Of a stretch of 64,000 bases of DNA, positions 41,530-51,093 are shown in pieces. Origin of the DNA: QVMG01 sp032073245. Lineage in GTDB: Bacteria; Bacteroidota; Bacteroidia; Bacteroidales; Tannerellaceae. The stretch covers positions 48,995-112,994 of the forward strand of contig DAMANX010000015.1 of the NCBI GenBank assembly GCA_032073245.1, in the 5' to 3' direction. The first letter of the stretch is position 1. Each line of letters starts with the position of its first letter. A program made the translations under genes and the position numbers. The notes beneath the pieces are model-generated. The model was not told the DNA's origin and did no database searches. It was given only the letters and a program-made list of their open reading frames with translations.

Positions 41530-44507
41530 TTTACCGCTGCCGCTGCTTTTTTGTTTATACTTCTCTTCTGGATTTCATAAGCAATTGGAGTTGCGATGAA
41601 AAGAGTAGAATAAGTACCAACAATTACACCTAATAAGATTGCGAACGTAAAGCTGCGGATTGTGCTACCACCGAGGATGAAGATAACCAATACTACAAGC
41701 AATGTACTGAATGTTGTATTAAAAGTACGTGATAAGGTTGAATTCAAAGAGTCGTTTATCACTTGATAACGATCACGTTTTGGATACAAGCCGATTGTTT
41801 CACGAATACGGTCAAATACTACTACGGTATCATTGATTGAGTAACCGATTACAGTAAGAATTGCCGCTATAAATGTTTGGTCTATTTCCATTGAGAAAGG
41901 AAGGATTTTCCAGAACATACTATAGAACGCAATGATACAAAGTGTTGTTACTGTAACGGAAACCAAAGTTCCTATAGAGAAAGCTACATCACGGAAACGA
42001 ATCAGGATATAAGCAGCCATACATATCATAGCAATGATAACCGCAAGGATAGCACTGTTTTTTATGTCGTCAGCCATACTAGGCCCTACCTTTTGTGAGC
42101 TTTGTATATAATCCGATACGAATTGTTCTTGTGTTACATTTGAAGGCAATAAAGATTTAACCCCGGTATAAAGACGAGTTTCAATATCTTGATCTACACT
42201 AGGATCATTATCTGCAATTCTGAAGTTTGTTGAGATACGTACCTGGTCGGGTGTACCAATAGTAATAACACTTACAGCTCCTTCAAATTGATTATCCAGC
42301 ATGTCACGTACATCTTCCGTACTCACATTCTGGTCGAAGCGTACAACATAATTACGTCCACCAGTGAAGTCGATGCCATTGTTCAACCCCACAGTTGCCA
42401 TACTTATAGCACCAATGATAATGATTACAACAGGAATGATATATCCTACCTTACGCATACCCAGGAAGTTTACCTTCGGATTAGTAAGGAAATCTTTGGA
42501 TATGGAAGTTGTAAATGTAAGATTCTTGATTTTGTCTTTCTTCAACAATGCTTCGTATACAATACGTGTTAAGAATACAGCAGTAAGGAATGATGCGATC
42601 AAACCGATGATCAATGTAGTTGCAAAACCACGGATCGGTCCTGTACCGAAGTAGAATAACACGATACCTGTAATAATTGAGGTCAAGTTGGAGTCAAAGA
42701 TTGCCGAGAAAGCGTTCTTGTAACCATCAGAAATGGATTTTCCTAACGATTTGCCCGCCCGAAGTTCTTCTTTAGTACGTTCATATACAAGCACGTTCGC
42801 ATCTACCGCCATACCGAGGGTCAACACCATACCGGCAATACCTGGTAAGGTTAGCACTGCCTGGAAGGAGGCAAGGATACCAAAAGTGAAGAAGATATTT
42901 AAAAGTAATGCTCCATCTACGATCAAACCAGGGAGGAGACCATAGAAAGCACACATATAGATCATCAACAGAACTAATGCAATAAGGAATGACATGGCAC
43001 CTGCATTGATCGCTTCCTGCCCCAATGACGGACCAACTACGTCTTCCTGTACGATGCGGATAGAAGCCGCCATCTTACCTGATTTCAATACATTTGCTAA
43101 GTCTTTTGCTTCTTCGGGTGTGAAATGTCCTGTGATCTGAGAACGTCCACCCGTAATTTCAACCTGTACATTAGGAGCTGAATAAACCAACTCATCCAAT
43201 ACGATAGCAACTTGTTTACCAATGTTTTCTTTTGTTAAACGCGCCCAAGCTTTAGCTCCTTCTGCGTTCATGGTCATACTTACAACTTGTTCCGTGCGTC
43301 CACCTGTTTGCTGGAAGTCGGCAACAGCATCTGTAACAACATCACCACCCAGTGCCGGAGATCCGTCACGATTAGTAACCTTCAGTGCATATAGTTCATA
43401 GTATTGATCTCTTTCATCAATAGCCTTCACGCCCCATTTTAAAGAAAGATTTCTTGGAAGTATATCTTTCACCTGGCGCATATTCAGGTACTCATTGATC
43501 TTTTCTATATCTTTTGAATGAGCAATACCGACAGCAGAACCGTTGGTTAATTGTCCATTATACTGATTGAGTTGCAATAAAGCGAACAAAGGATGTTGTT
43601 TTGCAAATTCTTCCGCGTTTAATGCATCTTCATCTTTATCCTGGATTTGAGAAAGAAGATCGTCTGCGTCATCCTTTTCTGCTTCTTCTTCTGCAGGCTG
43701 GTCGCCTAATGGAATGGTAGCAATCGTTTGTTCTTTTACAATATTAGCTTCTGCAGCTAACATATTGTCAACGGCTACCAATTGTTGATAGATTTCCGGT
43801 AAACGATATGTTTCCCAGAATTCCAGGTTGGCACTACCTTGAAGTAATTTACGTACACGTTCGGGTTCTTTTACACCAGGTAATTCAACCAGAATACGAC
43901 CGGCTGTTTCGAGGCGTTGGATGTTTGGAGAAACAACCCCGAAACGGTCTATACGGGTACGCAACACATTGAATGAATTGTCAATAGCACTTTTAGATTC
44001 GCTTTTCAAAACAGCAATTACCTGCGCATCTGTACTTTGTGGTGTGATTTTTTCTTTTAACTCAAACGTGCTGAAAATGGCTGACAGGCGAGCACCTTCA
44101 TCCAATTTTTTATACTCTTCAGCAAAAATATCGATGAAATCTCTGTTACTTGTGGCCTGGCGGGCATAAGCATTGTCCAATGCTTTGTTGAAATTCTCGT
44201 CCTGATTGTTGTTTGAAAGAGACCGGATTACATCTGGCACATTCAGTTCGAGGATAACATTCATACCACCTTTAAGGTCAAGACCTAAAGTAATCTCCAT
44301 TTCATGGCATTGCTTGAGAGTATACCCCAGCCATACCTTTTGAGTAGATAATGAGTCTAAATATTGACTCTCTAACGCAGGATCTCCATTAGCATATTTT
44401 ACCGCTTGATTATTGTAATATCGTGTTACAAATGAGAACGACAGATAGAACAAGCACACAAGCGTAAGTAATACCGTAAAGACCTTTACAAATCCCTTGT
44501 TTTGCAT
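41523..44507 (-). CDS. secDF: Fused protein translocase subunit SecDF
   Basis: 994 residues. The SecD half has DLKGGMNVILEL, a large periplasmic P1 region (about 100-500) and a six-helix block ending GMAVDANVLVYERTKEEL. The SecF half starts around 690 with GLNNGIDFTGGRNYVV and ends with IGYSINDTVVVFDRIRET. It uses the proton gradient to pull proteins through SecYEG and release them. The fusion is usual in Bacteroidetes. A TATATTTG -7 box lies at 44562-44569 on the minus strand. Confidence 0.96.
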   Translation of the reverse strand: MQNKGFVKVFTVLLTLVCLFYLSFSFVTRYYNNQAVKYANGDPALESQYLDSLSTQKVWLGYTLKQCHEMEITLGLDLKGGMNVILELNVPDVIRSLSNNNQDENFNKALDNAYARQATSNRDFIDIFAEEYKKLDEGARLSAIFSTFELKEKITPQSTDAQVIAVLKSESKSAIDNSFNVLRTRIDRFGVVSPNIQRLETAGRILVELPGVKEPERVRKLLQGSANLEFWETYRLPEIYQQLVAVDNMLAAEANIVKEQTIATIPLGDQPAEEEAEKDDADDLLSQIQDKDEDALNAEEFAKQHPLFALLQLNQYNGQLTNGSAVGIAHSKDIEKINEYLNMRQVKDILPRNLSLKWGVKAIDERDQYYELYALKVTNRDGSPALGGDVVTDAVADFQQTGGRTEQVVSMTMNAEGAKAWARLTKENIGKQVAIVLDELVYSAPNVQVEITGGRSQITGHFTPEEAKDLANVLKSGKMAASIRIVQEDVVGPSLGQEAINAGAMSFLIALVLLMIYMCAFYGLLPGLIVDGALLLNIFFTFGILASFQAVLTLPGIAGMVLTLGMAVDANVLVYERTKEELRAGKSLGKSISDGYKNAFSAIFDSNLTSIITGIVLFYFGTGPIRGFATTLIIGLIASFLTAVFLTRIVYEALLKKDKIKNLTFTTSISKDFLTNPKVNFLGMRKVGYIIPVVIIIIGAISMATVGLNNGIDFTGGRNYVVRFDQNVSTEDVRDMLDNQFEGAVSVITIGTPDQVRISTNFRIADNDPSVDQDIETRLYTGVKSLLPSNVTQEQFVSDYIQSSQKVGPSMADDIKNSAILAVIIAMICMAAYILIRFRDVAFSIGTLVSVTVTTLCIIAFYSMFWKILPFSMEIDQTFIAAILTVIGYSINDTVVVFDRIRETIGLYPKRDRYQVINDSLNSTLSRTFNTTFSTLLVVLVIFILGGSTIRSFTFAILLGVIVGTYSTLFIATPIAYEIQKRSINKKAAAAVKK

Positions 44508-44561
44508 TTGAATCTTACATTTATGTTATTTAATTATTTATATTCGTTTTTTCACAGGGTG

Positions 44562-44569
44562 CAAATATA
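44562..44569 (-). promoter_or_regulatory. Candidate -7 box of secDF
   Basis: TATATTTG, 55 bases before the ATG at 44507. The nearest TTG upstream gives a 16-base spacer, shorter than usual. Confidence 0.4.
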
Positions 44570-44644
44570 GAGTTTTTTTCTTTCTCAAAACCTAATTGGT
44601 TCAATTATTTGTCACTCTCATAGTTTATTTCAGCAGCAATTATA

Positions 44645-44652
44645 TATCTTTG
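44645..44652 (+). promoter_or_regulatory. -7 box that decides the start of the first DUF4468 gene
   Basis: TATCTTTG 28 bases before ATG 44680. The reading frame continues open upstream to 44596, but that part would precede transcription start. Confidence 0.5.
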
Positions 44653-44679
44653 CTTTTAAATCTGTTAAAGAACAAAGAT

Positions 44680-45693
44680 ATGATAAAGCGATTATTCCTT
44701 TGTATGTTGATGATGCCGGCATTACTTTCTGCACAAGAAGATATTACACGATATCAGGCCGGAGCCATTCCAGTAGTGGATGGAAAAGTTGTTTTTGAAA
44801 AAGAGGTTACAGTTCCCGGTCTTACACAGAATCAATTGTATGACAAACTATTGACTTGGGCTGAAGAACGATTTAATACGGACAAAAACCGAGTCGCTTA
44901 TGCGGATAAAGAGAAAGGTGATATAGCTATCATGGGGGTAGAGCGCCTTGTCTTTTCCAGTACCGCCTTATCTTTAGATACATCGGAAATGAGTTACCGG
45001 ATTATAATTAATTGTGAAGGGAATGTATGCCATATACGTATGACTAATATGAGTTATTCTTATAATGTAAGTTATCAACGGGAACCGGAGCGTTATCTTG
45101 CCGAAGAAATTATTACGGATAAATATGCTTTGACAAAGAAGAATCAATTAAACCGGTTATATGGTAAGTTCCGTAGAAAGACTATAGATTTTTTAGATAG
45201 CCTTTTTAAAGAGATAGATGGTGTCCTGGGTAATATGGTGATTGCAAATGCACCCCTGACTGTAACACATGCTTATCCTCAACATACAGAACCTGTTGTT
45301 GTAAAAATGCAGGAACCAACTTCTCCTCCTGTTGCTAAAAGCTCCCATGAAGGATATATTGCTTTTGATATTGATAAAGTACCACAAGCGATTATGCTTA
45401 TGTTGCCGGAAAGTGATATGATAATTACTCCGGGCAAGGAAAAAACTCCGGTTGAGACATCTGCCACATGGAAAGGCCTCAGTACTATGTTTGGAAAAGA
45501 AGTTGCGTCTGTTGCGTTAAGTCAGGAAAGTACGGTTTATAAACAGATTAAAGATGTATTTACTATTTCGTTTGTGAATGAAGAAGATGCTAATACCCCC
45601 TGGATGATTATTGAGTGTAACAAACAGGGTGAAACTACTGATGGGGCTGAAAAGACAATTTTGGGTGAAGTATTGCAAATTTGGATTAAATAA
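44680..45693 (+). CDS. DUF4468 protein, two-part, secreted
   Basis: 337 residues from ATG 44680. The signal peptide ends near LLSAQ. The N-terminal DUF4468 domain is about 25-120 (VVFEKEVTVPGLTQNQLYDKLLTWAEERF, GDIAIMGVERLVFSS), followed by a linker and a second domain from about 240 (YIAFDIDKVPQAIMLMLPESDMIITPG, DVFTISFVNEEDANTPWMIIECN). The family is exported and of unknown role. The next DUF4468 gene starts 3 bases after its stop. Confidence 0.85.
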   Translation: MIKRLFLCMLMMPALLSAQEDITRYQAGAIPVVDGKVVFEKEVTVPGLTQNQLYDKLLTWAEERFNTDKNRVAYADKEKGDIAIMGVERLVFSSTALSLDTSEMSYRIIINCEGNVCHIRMTNMSYSYNVSYQREPERYLAEEIITDKYALTKKNQLNRLYGKFRRKTIDFLDSLFKEIDGVLGNMVIANAPLTVTHAYPQHTEPVVVKMQEPTSPPVAKSSHEGYIAFDIDKVPQAIMLMLPESDMIITPGKEKTPVETSATWKGLSTMFGKEVASVALSQESTVYKQIKDVFTISFVNEEDANTPWMIIECNKQGETTDGAEKTILGEVLQIWIK

Positions 45694-45695
45694 AG

Positions 45696-46235
45696 ATGAA
45701 AATGAAATGCTTACTTATATGTGTCCTTTTGCCTATATGGTTTATGGGGTACAGTCAAGCTGAAACAACATGTGCTCCTGTAAGAAACGGGAAAATATGT
45801 TACAGTGATGATGTGGCGGTAGCAAATATGTCTAAAGAGCGTTTATATAATGCAATCAATAAATGGGCTGTCCAAACATACGGTACGGATGTGTTTTTTT
45901 CAAATGTGTCTTCCAATAAAAGTAGGGGCTCTATTCTTGTCAGTTCTAAAATGGAACTTTTACTTAATGATAAAGATAAAACTTTTATTAAGTTCAGAAT
46001 GCGGATCAATTGCCTTGAAAACAGATACACTGTTGAGGTGACAGATGTTGTGTATCAATATGATCCATTTAATGAGCGTAGCTATAAAACCTATCCGGCA
46101 GAGAATGTTATTCTTAATGAAGGAAAGAATAACAGCGTTGAGATTATAAAAGATCCACGTCTGTTTTGTGAAGCAACTCACGACTTTGCAGAAAAACTTA
46201 TGTCGGAAGTTTTTGATGCAACTAAGAAGAAATAA
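45696..46235 (+). CDS. DUF4468 protein, single domain, secreted
   Basis: 179 residues. The signal peptide ends near GYSQAE. One DUF4468 domain (KICYSDDVAVANMSKERLYNAI, LVSSKMELLLNDKDKTFIKF, YTVEVTDVVYQYD) plus a helical tail. It is translationally close to the upstream gene, so the two likely work together. No enzyme motif is seen. Confidence 0.85.
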   Translation: MKMKCLLICVLLPIWFMGYSQAETTCAPVRNGKICYSDDVAVANMSKERLYNAINKWAVQTYGTDVFFSNVSSNKSRGSILVSSKMELLLNDKDKTFIKFRMRINCLENRYTVEVTDVVYQYDPFNERSYKTYPAENVILNEGKNNSVEIIKDPRLFCEATHDFAEKLMSEVFDATKKK

Positions 46236-46252
46236 AAATTATAAAAAAGGGC

Positions 46253-46260
46253 TACCTTTG
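46253..46260 (+). promoter_or_regulatory. -7 box abutting the FecCD permease start codon
   Basis: TACCTTTG ends 4 bases before the ATG at 46265, the same geometry as at trmB. No -33 TTG is seen. Confidence 0.35.
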
Positions 46261-46264
46261 CGCT

Positions 46265-47299
46265 ATGAATAAGAAGGTATCCCTTTTTTACCTTTTCCTG
46301 ACGCTTCTTCTCATTCTTCTATTTATGGGAAGTTTGGCTTATGGTGCTGTATCTATTCCTTTAGGAGAAGTTTTTCAGATCCTTATAGGGAAAGGAACAG
46401 AGCGGATAGCCTGGCAGAATATTGTATTACAGGCACGTCTTCCGCAAGCTTTCACCGCTTTACTAGCTGGTGCATCTCTTGCTACCAGTGGTTTATTACT
46501 ACAGACTTTATTCAGAAATCCCCTGGCAGGGCCTTCTATTTTGGGTATTAGCGATGGTGCCAATCTCGGAGTAGCGATTGTTATGCTTTATCTGGGAGGT
46601 TCGATTCGTCAATTGACAGGATGGGCTGTCAGCGGTTATCTGGCGATCATTTTGGCTGCTTTTATAGGGGCATGCCTGGTTCTTGGTGTTATAATTTATT
46701 TTTCCTCTAAAGTGAAGAATAATGTCATGTTGCTTATTATTGGTATTATGATAGGTTATATGGCATCTTCTGTGATTTCCATATTAAATTATTATGCTGC
46801 TGCAGATAAGGTGCATACCTTTGTTATGTGGGGATTGGGGAATTTCTCGGGAGTTTCAATCACACAATTGCCCTGGTTTGCTGTCTTTTCCGGCATAGGG
46901 CTCTTTTTTGCAATTATACTTATAAAACCCTTGAATGCTTTGTTATTAGGCGAACTTTATGCAACAAATCTAGGTGTAAATGTAAAACAGGCACGTGCAT
47001 TAATCCTTATATGTACGGGTTTATTGACTGCTGTAACGACAGCTTTTTGCGGGCCAATATCTTTTATAGGATTGGCGGTTCCTCATATTGCCAGGCTTAT
47101 GTTAGGATCTTCAAATCATAAGATGTTAGTGCCTGTAACAATGTTGACAGGTTCATGTATAGCCCTTTTGTGTAATATGTTGATGGTTGTGCCGGGAACA
47201 AATGCCATTCTTCCTTTGAATGCAGTCACTCCAATTCTGGGCGCTCCTGTGATTATATATGTTATTGTTAATCGTAAAAATATCCAGTATTTCAATTAA
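46265..47299 (+). CDS. FecCD-type iron-siderophore/heme/cobalamin ABC permease
   Basis: 344 residues, about 10 membrane helices. Family blocks: LQARLPQAFTALLAGASLATSG, QTLFRNPLAGPSILGISDGANLG, GPISFIGLAVPHIARLMLGS and LPLNAVTPILGAPVIIYVI. It imports an iron chelate, heme or B12 together with the ATPase encoded 2 bases downstream. A periplasmic binding protein is missing from the locus and must be encoded elsewhere. Confidence 0.93.
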   Translation: MNKKVSLFYLFLTLLLILLFMGSLAYGAVSIPLGEVFQILIGKGTERIAWQNIVLQARLPQAFTALLAGASLATSGLLLQTLFRNPLAGPSILGISDGANLGVAIVMLYLGGSIRQLTGWAVSGYLAIILAAFIGACLVLGVIIYFSSKVKNNVMLLIIGIMIGYMASSVISILNYYAAADKVHTFVMWGLGNFSGVSITQLPWFAVFSGIGLFFAIILIKPLNALLLGELYATNLGVNVKQARALILICTGLLTAVTTAFCGPISFIGLAVPHIARLMLGSSNHKMLVPVTMLTGSCIALLCNMLMVVPGTNAILPLNAVTPILGAPVIIYVIVNRKNIQYFN

Positions 47300-47301
47300 G
47301 T

Positions 47302-48300
47302 ATGATGATACATCCTCCTGTTATAGATACATCCGGCCTGCGTATTGGTTACCCTTTGAAAGGTGGCCGTCAAAAGGTAATTCATGAAGGATTGGATTTA
47401 CAAGTTTATGCAGGAGAAGTAACATGTCTTTTAGGGTTAAACGGGGCTGGAAAATCCACTTTGTTGCGTACCCTTTGCGGATTTCAACCTCCTCTTTCAG
47501 GAACAATACGGATAATGGATAAGCCTTTAACTTCCTATTCACAAACTGATTTTTCATTGACAGTGGGAGTTGTGTTGACGGAAAAAACAAACGCAGGAGG
47601 TATCACGGTATATGAATTGGTTTCTTTAGGGCGACATCCATATACGGGGTTTTTCGGACAATTAAAACCACATGATAGAGATATTATAGAAGAATCTTTA
47701 GAAGCTGTAGGTATACAGCATAAAGCCCAAAACTATATAGCCGAACTGAGCGACGGCGAACGGCAAAAGGCCATGATTGCCAAAACATTGGCACAACAAT
47801 GTCCTATTATCCTATTGGATGAACCGACAGCCTTTTTAGATGTAACCAGTCGTATAGAGACAATGGTGCTATTGCGTAAATTAGCAGTAGAACAGCAAAA
47901 AGCTATTCTTTTATCTACACATGATCTGGATTTGGCAATTCAAATGGGTGATCGCCTTTGGTTGCAGCAGAAGGGAAAACCGATGTCTATCGGTACACCG
48001 GAAGATCTTATATTGAATGGGTCTTTTGAATCATTTTTCAGTAAAGAAGGAATTGTTTTTGATCCCGCAACCGGTAAGCTCAATGCAGAGCGTCCGCATA
48101 AGCCAATAGGAGTTGAAGGCGATTTTCTTACATCTTATTGGGTAGGGAATGCTCTTATAAGAAATGGCTATCGTCCTTCTACATTTAATAACGAATATAT
48201 AAATATCAATTGTCTGTCTCCTAATAGGATAATTATAACTTATACTAATGGGCAAGCTAAAGAACTTGGAAGTGTAGCTGAATTGCTCCAAGTCTTATAA
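47302..48300 (+). CDS. FecE/BtuD-like ABC ATPase with C-terminal extension
   Basis: 332 residues. Walker A GLNGAGKSTLL, signature ELSDGERQKAMIAKTL, Walker B PIILLDEPTAFLD and H-loop STHDLDLA lie in the first 235 residues. The last 90 residues or so (NAERPHKPIGVEGDFLTSYWVGNALIRNGY... LGSVAELLQVL) form an extra domain absent from E. coli FecE/BtuD. It energises the permease encoded directly upstream. The extension could be regulatory. Confidence 0.92.
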   Translation: MMIHPPVIDTSGLRIGYPLKGGRQKVIHEGLDLQVYAGEVTCLLGLNGAGKSTLLRTLCGFQPPLSGTIRIMDKPLTSYSQTDFSLTVGVVLTEKTNAGGITVYELVSLGRHPYTGFFGQLKPHDRDIIEESLEAVGIQHKAQNYIAELSDGERQKAMIAKTLAQQCPIILLDEPTAFLDVTSRIETMVLLRKLAVEQQKAILLSTHDLDLAIQMGDRLWLQQKGKPMSIGTPEDLILNGSFESFFSKEGIVFDPATGKLNAERPHKPIGVEGDFLTSYWVGNALIRNGYRPSTFNNEYININCLSPNRIIITYTNGQAKELGSVAELLQVL

Positions 48301-48418
48301 ACTCTCTTCTTATTCTGTTGATAAATTATATATAGATCTTCCTCTTTTCTCTCTTTTATAATTTGTAAATTGCACCCTCTTCCGTCTTATCTATGGACGG
48401 GAAACATCAAAACAAGAA

Positions 48419-49759
48419 ATGACAAACGAAATTACACATCAACTAGAGTACGAGAAGGTAAGCCGGTTATTACTTAAATATGCCATCCCTGCAGTGATCG
48501 GTACGATGGTAAATGCTTTATATAATATTGTAGACCGTATATTTATTGGCCAGGGAGTAGGTGCGTTGGCTATTTCAGGATTGACTTTAACATTTCCAAT
48601 ACTAATCTTTTTACAGGCTTTTGGTATGTTGATAGGTATAGGTACTGCAACCCGTATCTCGATCTACCTTGGACGAAAGCAAAATAATATGGCTGAAAAG
48701 GTATTGGGGAATGCATTAACCCTAACTTTCCTTTTATCGCTTCTTACTATCATTCCATGCATGATCTGGATGGATGAGCTTTTAATGGCTTTTGGTGGAA
48801 GTGAACAAACAATACCTTATGCGAAAGATTATCTTTATATAGCTGTTCCAGGGAATATATTTGCAACGCTAAGCTTTAGTTTTAATGCTGTAATGAGGGC
48901 TTCCGGTTATCCTAAAAAAGCCATGTTTGCAATGATGATCGGAGCAATATCAAACGTAATCCTAGATGCACTTTTTATCTTTGGTTTTGATATGGGGATT
49001 CAGGGGGCGGCTATTGCAACAGTAATATCCATGGGAATAAGTGCAGCTTTTGTAATGAGCCATTTTTTCAATAAAGAAAGCCTGGTTCGTTTTCGTCCGA
49101 ATACCTTCCGGTTGAAAGGCTCGGTGATATGGGGGATTGTCTCTATAGGAATCTCGCCTTTTACCATGCAATTAGCAGGCAGCCTGGTGAATGTTCTTAT
49201 GAATCATTCATTAAAGACCTATGGTGGCGATCTGGCTATTGGAGCCAATGGCATTGTTTCCAGTGTTGCTATGTTATTGGTAATGTTGAATATTGGTATA
49301 GCCCAAGGTATGCAACCGATTGTAGGATATAATTTCGGCGCCGGACTCCATAAACGTGTACAAGACACTTTGAAACTTGTAATTATTACTGCTACTATTA
49401 TTACCGGTACAGGTTTTGCCTGTAGTATGCTCTTCCCTGAATACATTGTCCAGGCCTTTACAAATGATCCGGAAATGACAGCAATTTCGGCAAACGGGCT
49501 TCGTTTGTCTCTATTATTTTTTCTTCCGGTAGGCTCCCAGATTGCTATTACTCAGTTTTTTCAGAGTATAGGGATTGCCTGGAAGGCCATGTTTCTGAGC
49601 TTAAGCCGTCAGTGTTTATTTCTGATACCGGCTATTCTTTTACTACCTCCTTTTTATGGACTTGATGGTGTGTGGTTAGCTGCTCCTCTATCTGATATGG
49701 CTGCCGCAATTTGTGCCTGGTTATTCCTTTGGTATCATATTAAAACAACAAAAATATAG
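48419..49759 (+). CDS. MATE family efflux transporter
   Basis: 446 residues with 12 membrane helices arranged as two homologous halves. Landmarks: LLKYAIPAVIGTMVNALYNIVDRIFIGQGVGALAISGL and the second-half equivalents GANGIVSSVAMLLVMLNIGIAQGMQPIVGYNFG. It is of the MepA/NorM-like DinF group, exporting drugs or metabolites with Na+ or H+. It stands alone. Confidence 0.92.
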   Translation: MTNEITHQLEYEKVSRLLLKYAIPAVIGTMVNALYNIVDRIFIGQGVGALAISGLTLTFPILIFLQAFGMLIGIGTATRISIYLGRKQNNMAEKVLGNALTLTFLLSLLTIIPCMIWMDELLMAFGGSEQTIPYAKDYLYIAVPGNIFATLSFSFNAVMRASGYPKKAMFAMMIGAISNVILDALFIFGFDMGIQGAAIATVISMGISAAFVMSHFFNKESLVRFRPNTFRLKGSVIWGIVSIGISPFTMQLAGSLVNVLMNHSLKTYGGDLAIGANGIVSSVAMLLVMLNIGIAQGMQPIVGYNFGAGLHKRVQDTLKLVIITATIITGTGFACSMLFPEYIVQAFTNDPEMTAISANGLRLSLLFFLPVGSQIAITQFFQSIGIAWKAMFLSLSRQCLFLIPAILLLPPFYGLDGVWLAAPLSDMAAAICAWLFLWYHIKTTKI

Positions 49760-50063
49760 TTTAAACAAAATGTCAGCGATTTAATCTAACTTCATAATAG
49801 ATGGTAGGTTAAAAAATGTTTCTATACATAGTATGGATGTGAAATACATATATCACGGTAGAATTCTATATATACTGCTGACATAATGCTATTTTGATGT
49901 AATAGTATTTGTTTGGAGATATTTTATCTTTAAAGAAGATTCTTTGTAAATGAATCTTTCTTAAAAAGTCTTTGTTGTCTATAACCTTTTCATGTTGCTT
50001 TTGTTCTATTTAGTAGAAGGTTATGAATAATCTTATTTAGTTTGAAATAAAAATATAAGTGAT
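49760..50063. other. 304-base intergenic region with element copy C
   Basis: Holds the third 22-bp direct-repeat element (49805-49888), a small hairpin directly overlapping its end (49884-49909; AATGCTATT with AATAGTATT) and a weaker hairpin near 49932-49962. No ORF. Confidence 0.5.
49805..49888 (+). repeat. 22-bp direct-repeat element, copy C
   Basis: TAGGTTAAAAAATGTTTCT at 49805. AT-rich repeats TACATATAT (49845) and TATATATAC (49867) lie 22 bases apart, and CTGACATAATG at offset 73. The repeats are less similar to each other than in copy B, but the framework and tail are conserved. Confidence 0.7.
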
Positions 50064-50603
50064 ATGAAACAGATTGTTTTATTATTGACAATCCTGGTAT
50101 TGGGTTCTTGTTCCACAATGAACCAACAGGAAAAAGCTGCTGCTAAAGCAGCGGATGATGCACAACAACTTCTTTTATTCAATCAGGCAGTGGAAGCATT
50201 GAATGCAAAAGATTTTATATTAGAAGCTGACAGGGTAGAATTCAAGAGAGGAAACTTCCGTTATGTTCAACCAAACACAAACTATGTTGGTGTAAAAGAT
50301 AAAAGAGCAACTGTGCAATTAGCATTAAGTAATTTTTCTTCAGGACCAAACGGAATAGGGGGGATTACCGTAGAAGGAACGACCAGTGGAGTAGAAATGA
50401 AAACCGATAGTAAAGGGAATGTTTCGTATTCCATGATGGTGCAGGGTACTGGAATTTCCGCACAGGTTACTTTTAATCTGATCAAAGGAACTAATAAGTG
50501 TACAGCAATCGTTACACCAAATTTCAGTAGTAACAGAATATCTTTTACCGGATATCTTTATCCGACAGAAGAGTCGAATGTGTTTAAAGGAAGAGTGTTA
50601 TAA
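50064..50603 (+). CDS. DUF4251 lipoprotein
   Basis: 179 residues. The lipobox is VLGSCSTMNQ (Cys16). DUF4251 blocks: FNQAVEALNAKDFILEADRV, VQPNTNYVGVKDKRATVQLA, GIGGITVEGTTSGVE, ISAQVTFNLIKGTNKCTAIV. It is a small exported beta-rich family with no known activity. Element copy C lies 175 bases upstream of its start. Confidence 0.88.
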   Translation: MKQIVLLLTILVLGSCSTMNQQEKAAAKAADDAQQLLLFNQAVEALNAKDFILEADRVEFKRGNFRYVQPNTNYVGVKDKRATVQLALSNFSSGPNGIGGITVEGTTSGVEMKTDSKGNVSYSMMVQGTGISAQVTFNLIKGTNKCTAIVTPNFSSNRISFTGYLYPTEESNVFKGRVL

Positions 50604-50701
50604 TTCTATTTTCTATAAAATATAAATCCTTGTGATTTGTCTACATATATAGAGCATGCTGTTTGCATTCATTGAGTAGTTGAATTAGGAAGTGAGTCAA
50701 A

Positions 50702-50926
50702 ATGTTTAAGAGAAAGAAAAGAGAAGTTTTATATATACAAATACTTGCGGGAATTTGTACGGGATGTGAACGTTGTGTGAACCGATGCAGAAGAAATGTA
50801 TTAGTGATGGGACAGATGGAAAAACGCCCAGTTGCTGCAATTTTTAATCGGGAAGCCTGTGTTGGTTGTGGGAAATGTCTATCTGTTTGCCGGGCTGATG
50901 CTATTGAACTTGAAATTGTAAGTTGA
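50702..50926 (+). CDS. Small 2[4Fe-4S] ferredoxin-like protein
   Basis: 74 residues with two cluster motifs: CTGCERCVNRC (CxxCxxC, last Cys four residues further in the partner pattern) and CVGCGKCLSVCRADA. It is an electron carrier of the bacterial ferredoxin type; the partner enzyme is unknown. A basic stretch (MFKRKKREV) precedes the first motif. A strong terminator follows at 50972-51017. Confidence 0.88.
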   Translation: MFKRKKREVLYIQILAGICTGCERCVNRCRRNVLVMGQMEKRPVAAIFNREACVGCGKCLSVCRADAIELEIVS

Positions 50927-50971
50927 TTTTCTTCTATCTACATTTTGTTCAAACTTGAAGAGGTTTGTAAA

Positions 50972-51017
50972 CAAAAGCCCCGAGGTTCATAGACAAACTT
51001 CGGGGCTTTTGTTTTTT
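50972..51017 (+). terminator. Intrinsic terminator of the ferredoxin gene
   Basis: CAAAAGCCCCGAGGTT pairs with AACTTCGGGGCTTTTG (one mismatch) and is followed by TTTTTT. Confidence 0.9.
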
Positions 51018-51093
51018 GCAATTGACAGCTTGTACGACTATATCCTATTTTCCTTTTTTGTAAAACAACTTGTTTTCTTCAAATAGTTTAAAA

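Noticed and set aside
44596..44679. Longer N-terminus for the first DUF4468 protein
   Set aside because: The extension precedes the -7 box-based transcription start and hides the signal peptide that begins at 44680.
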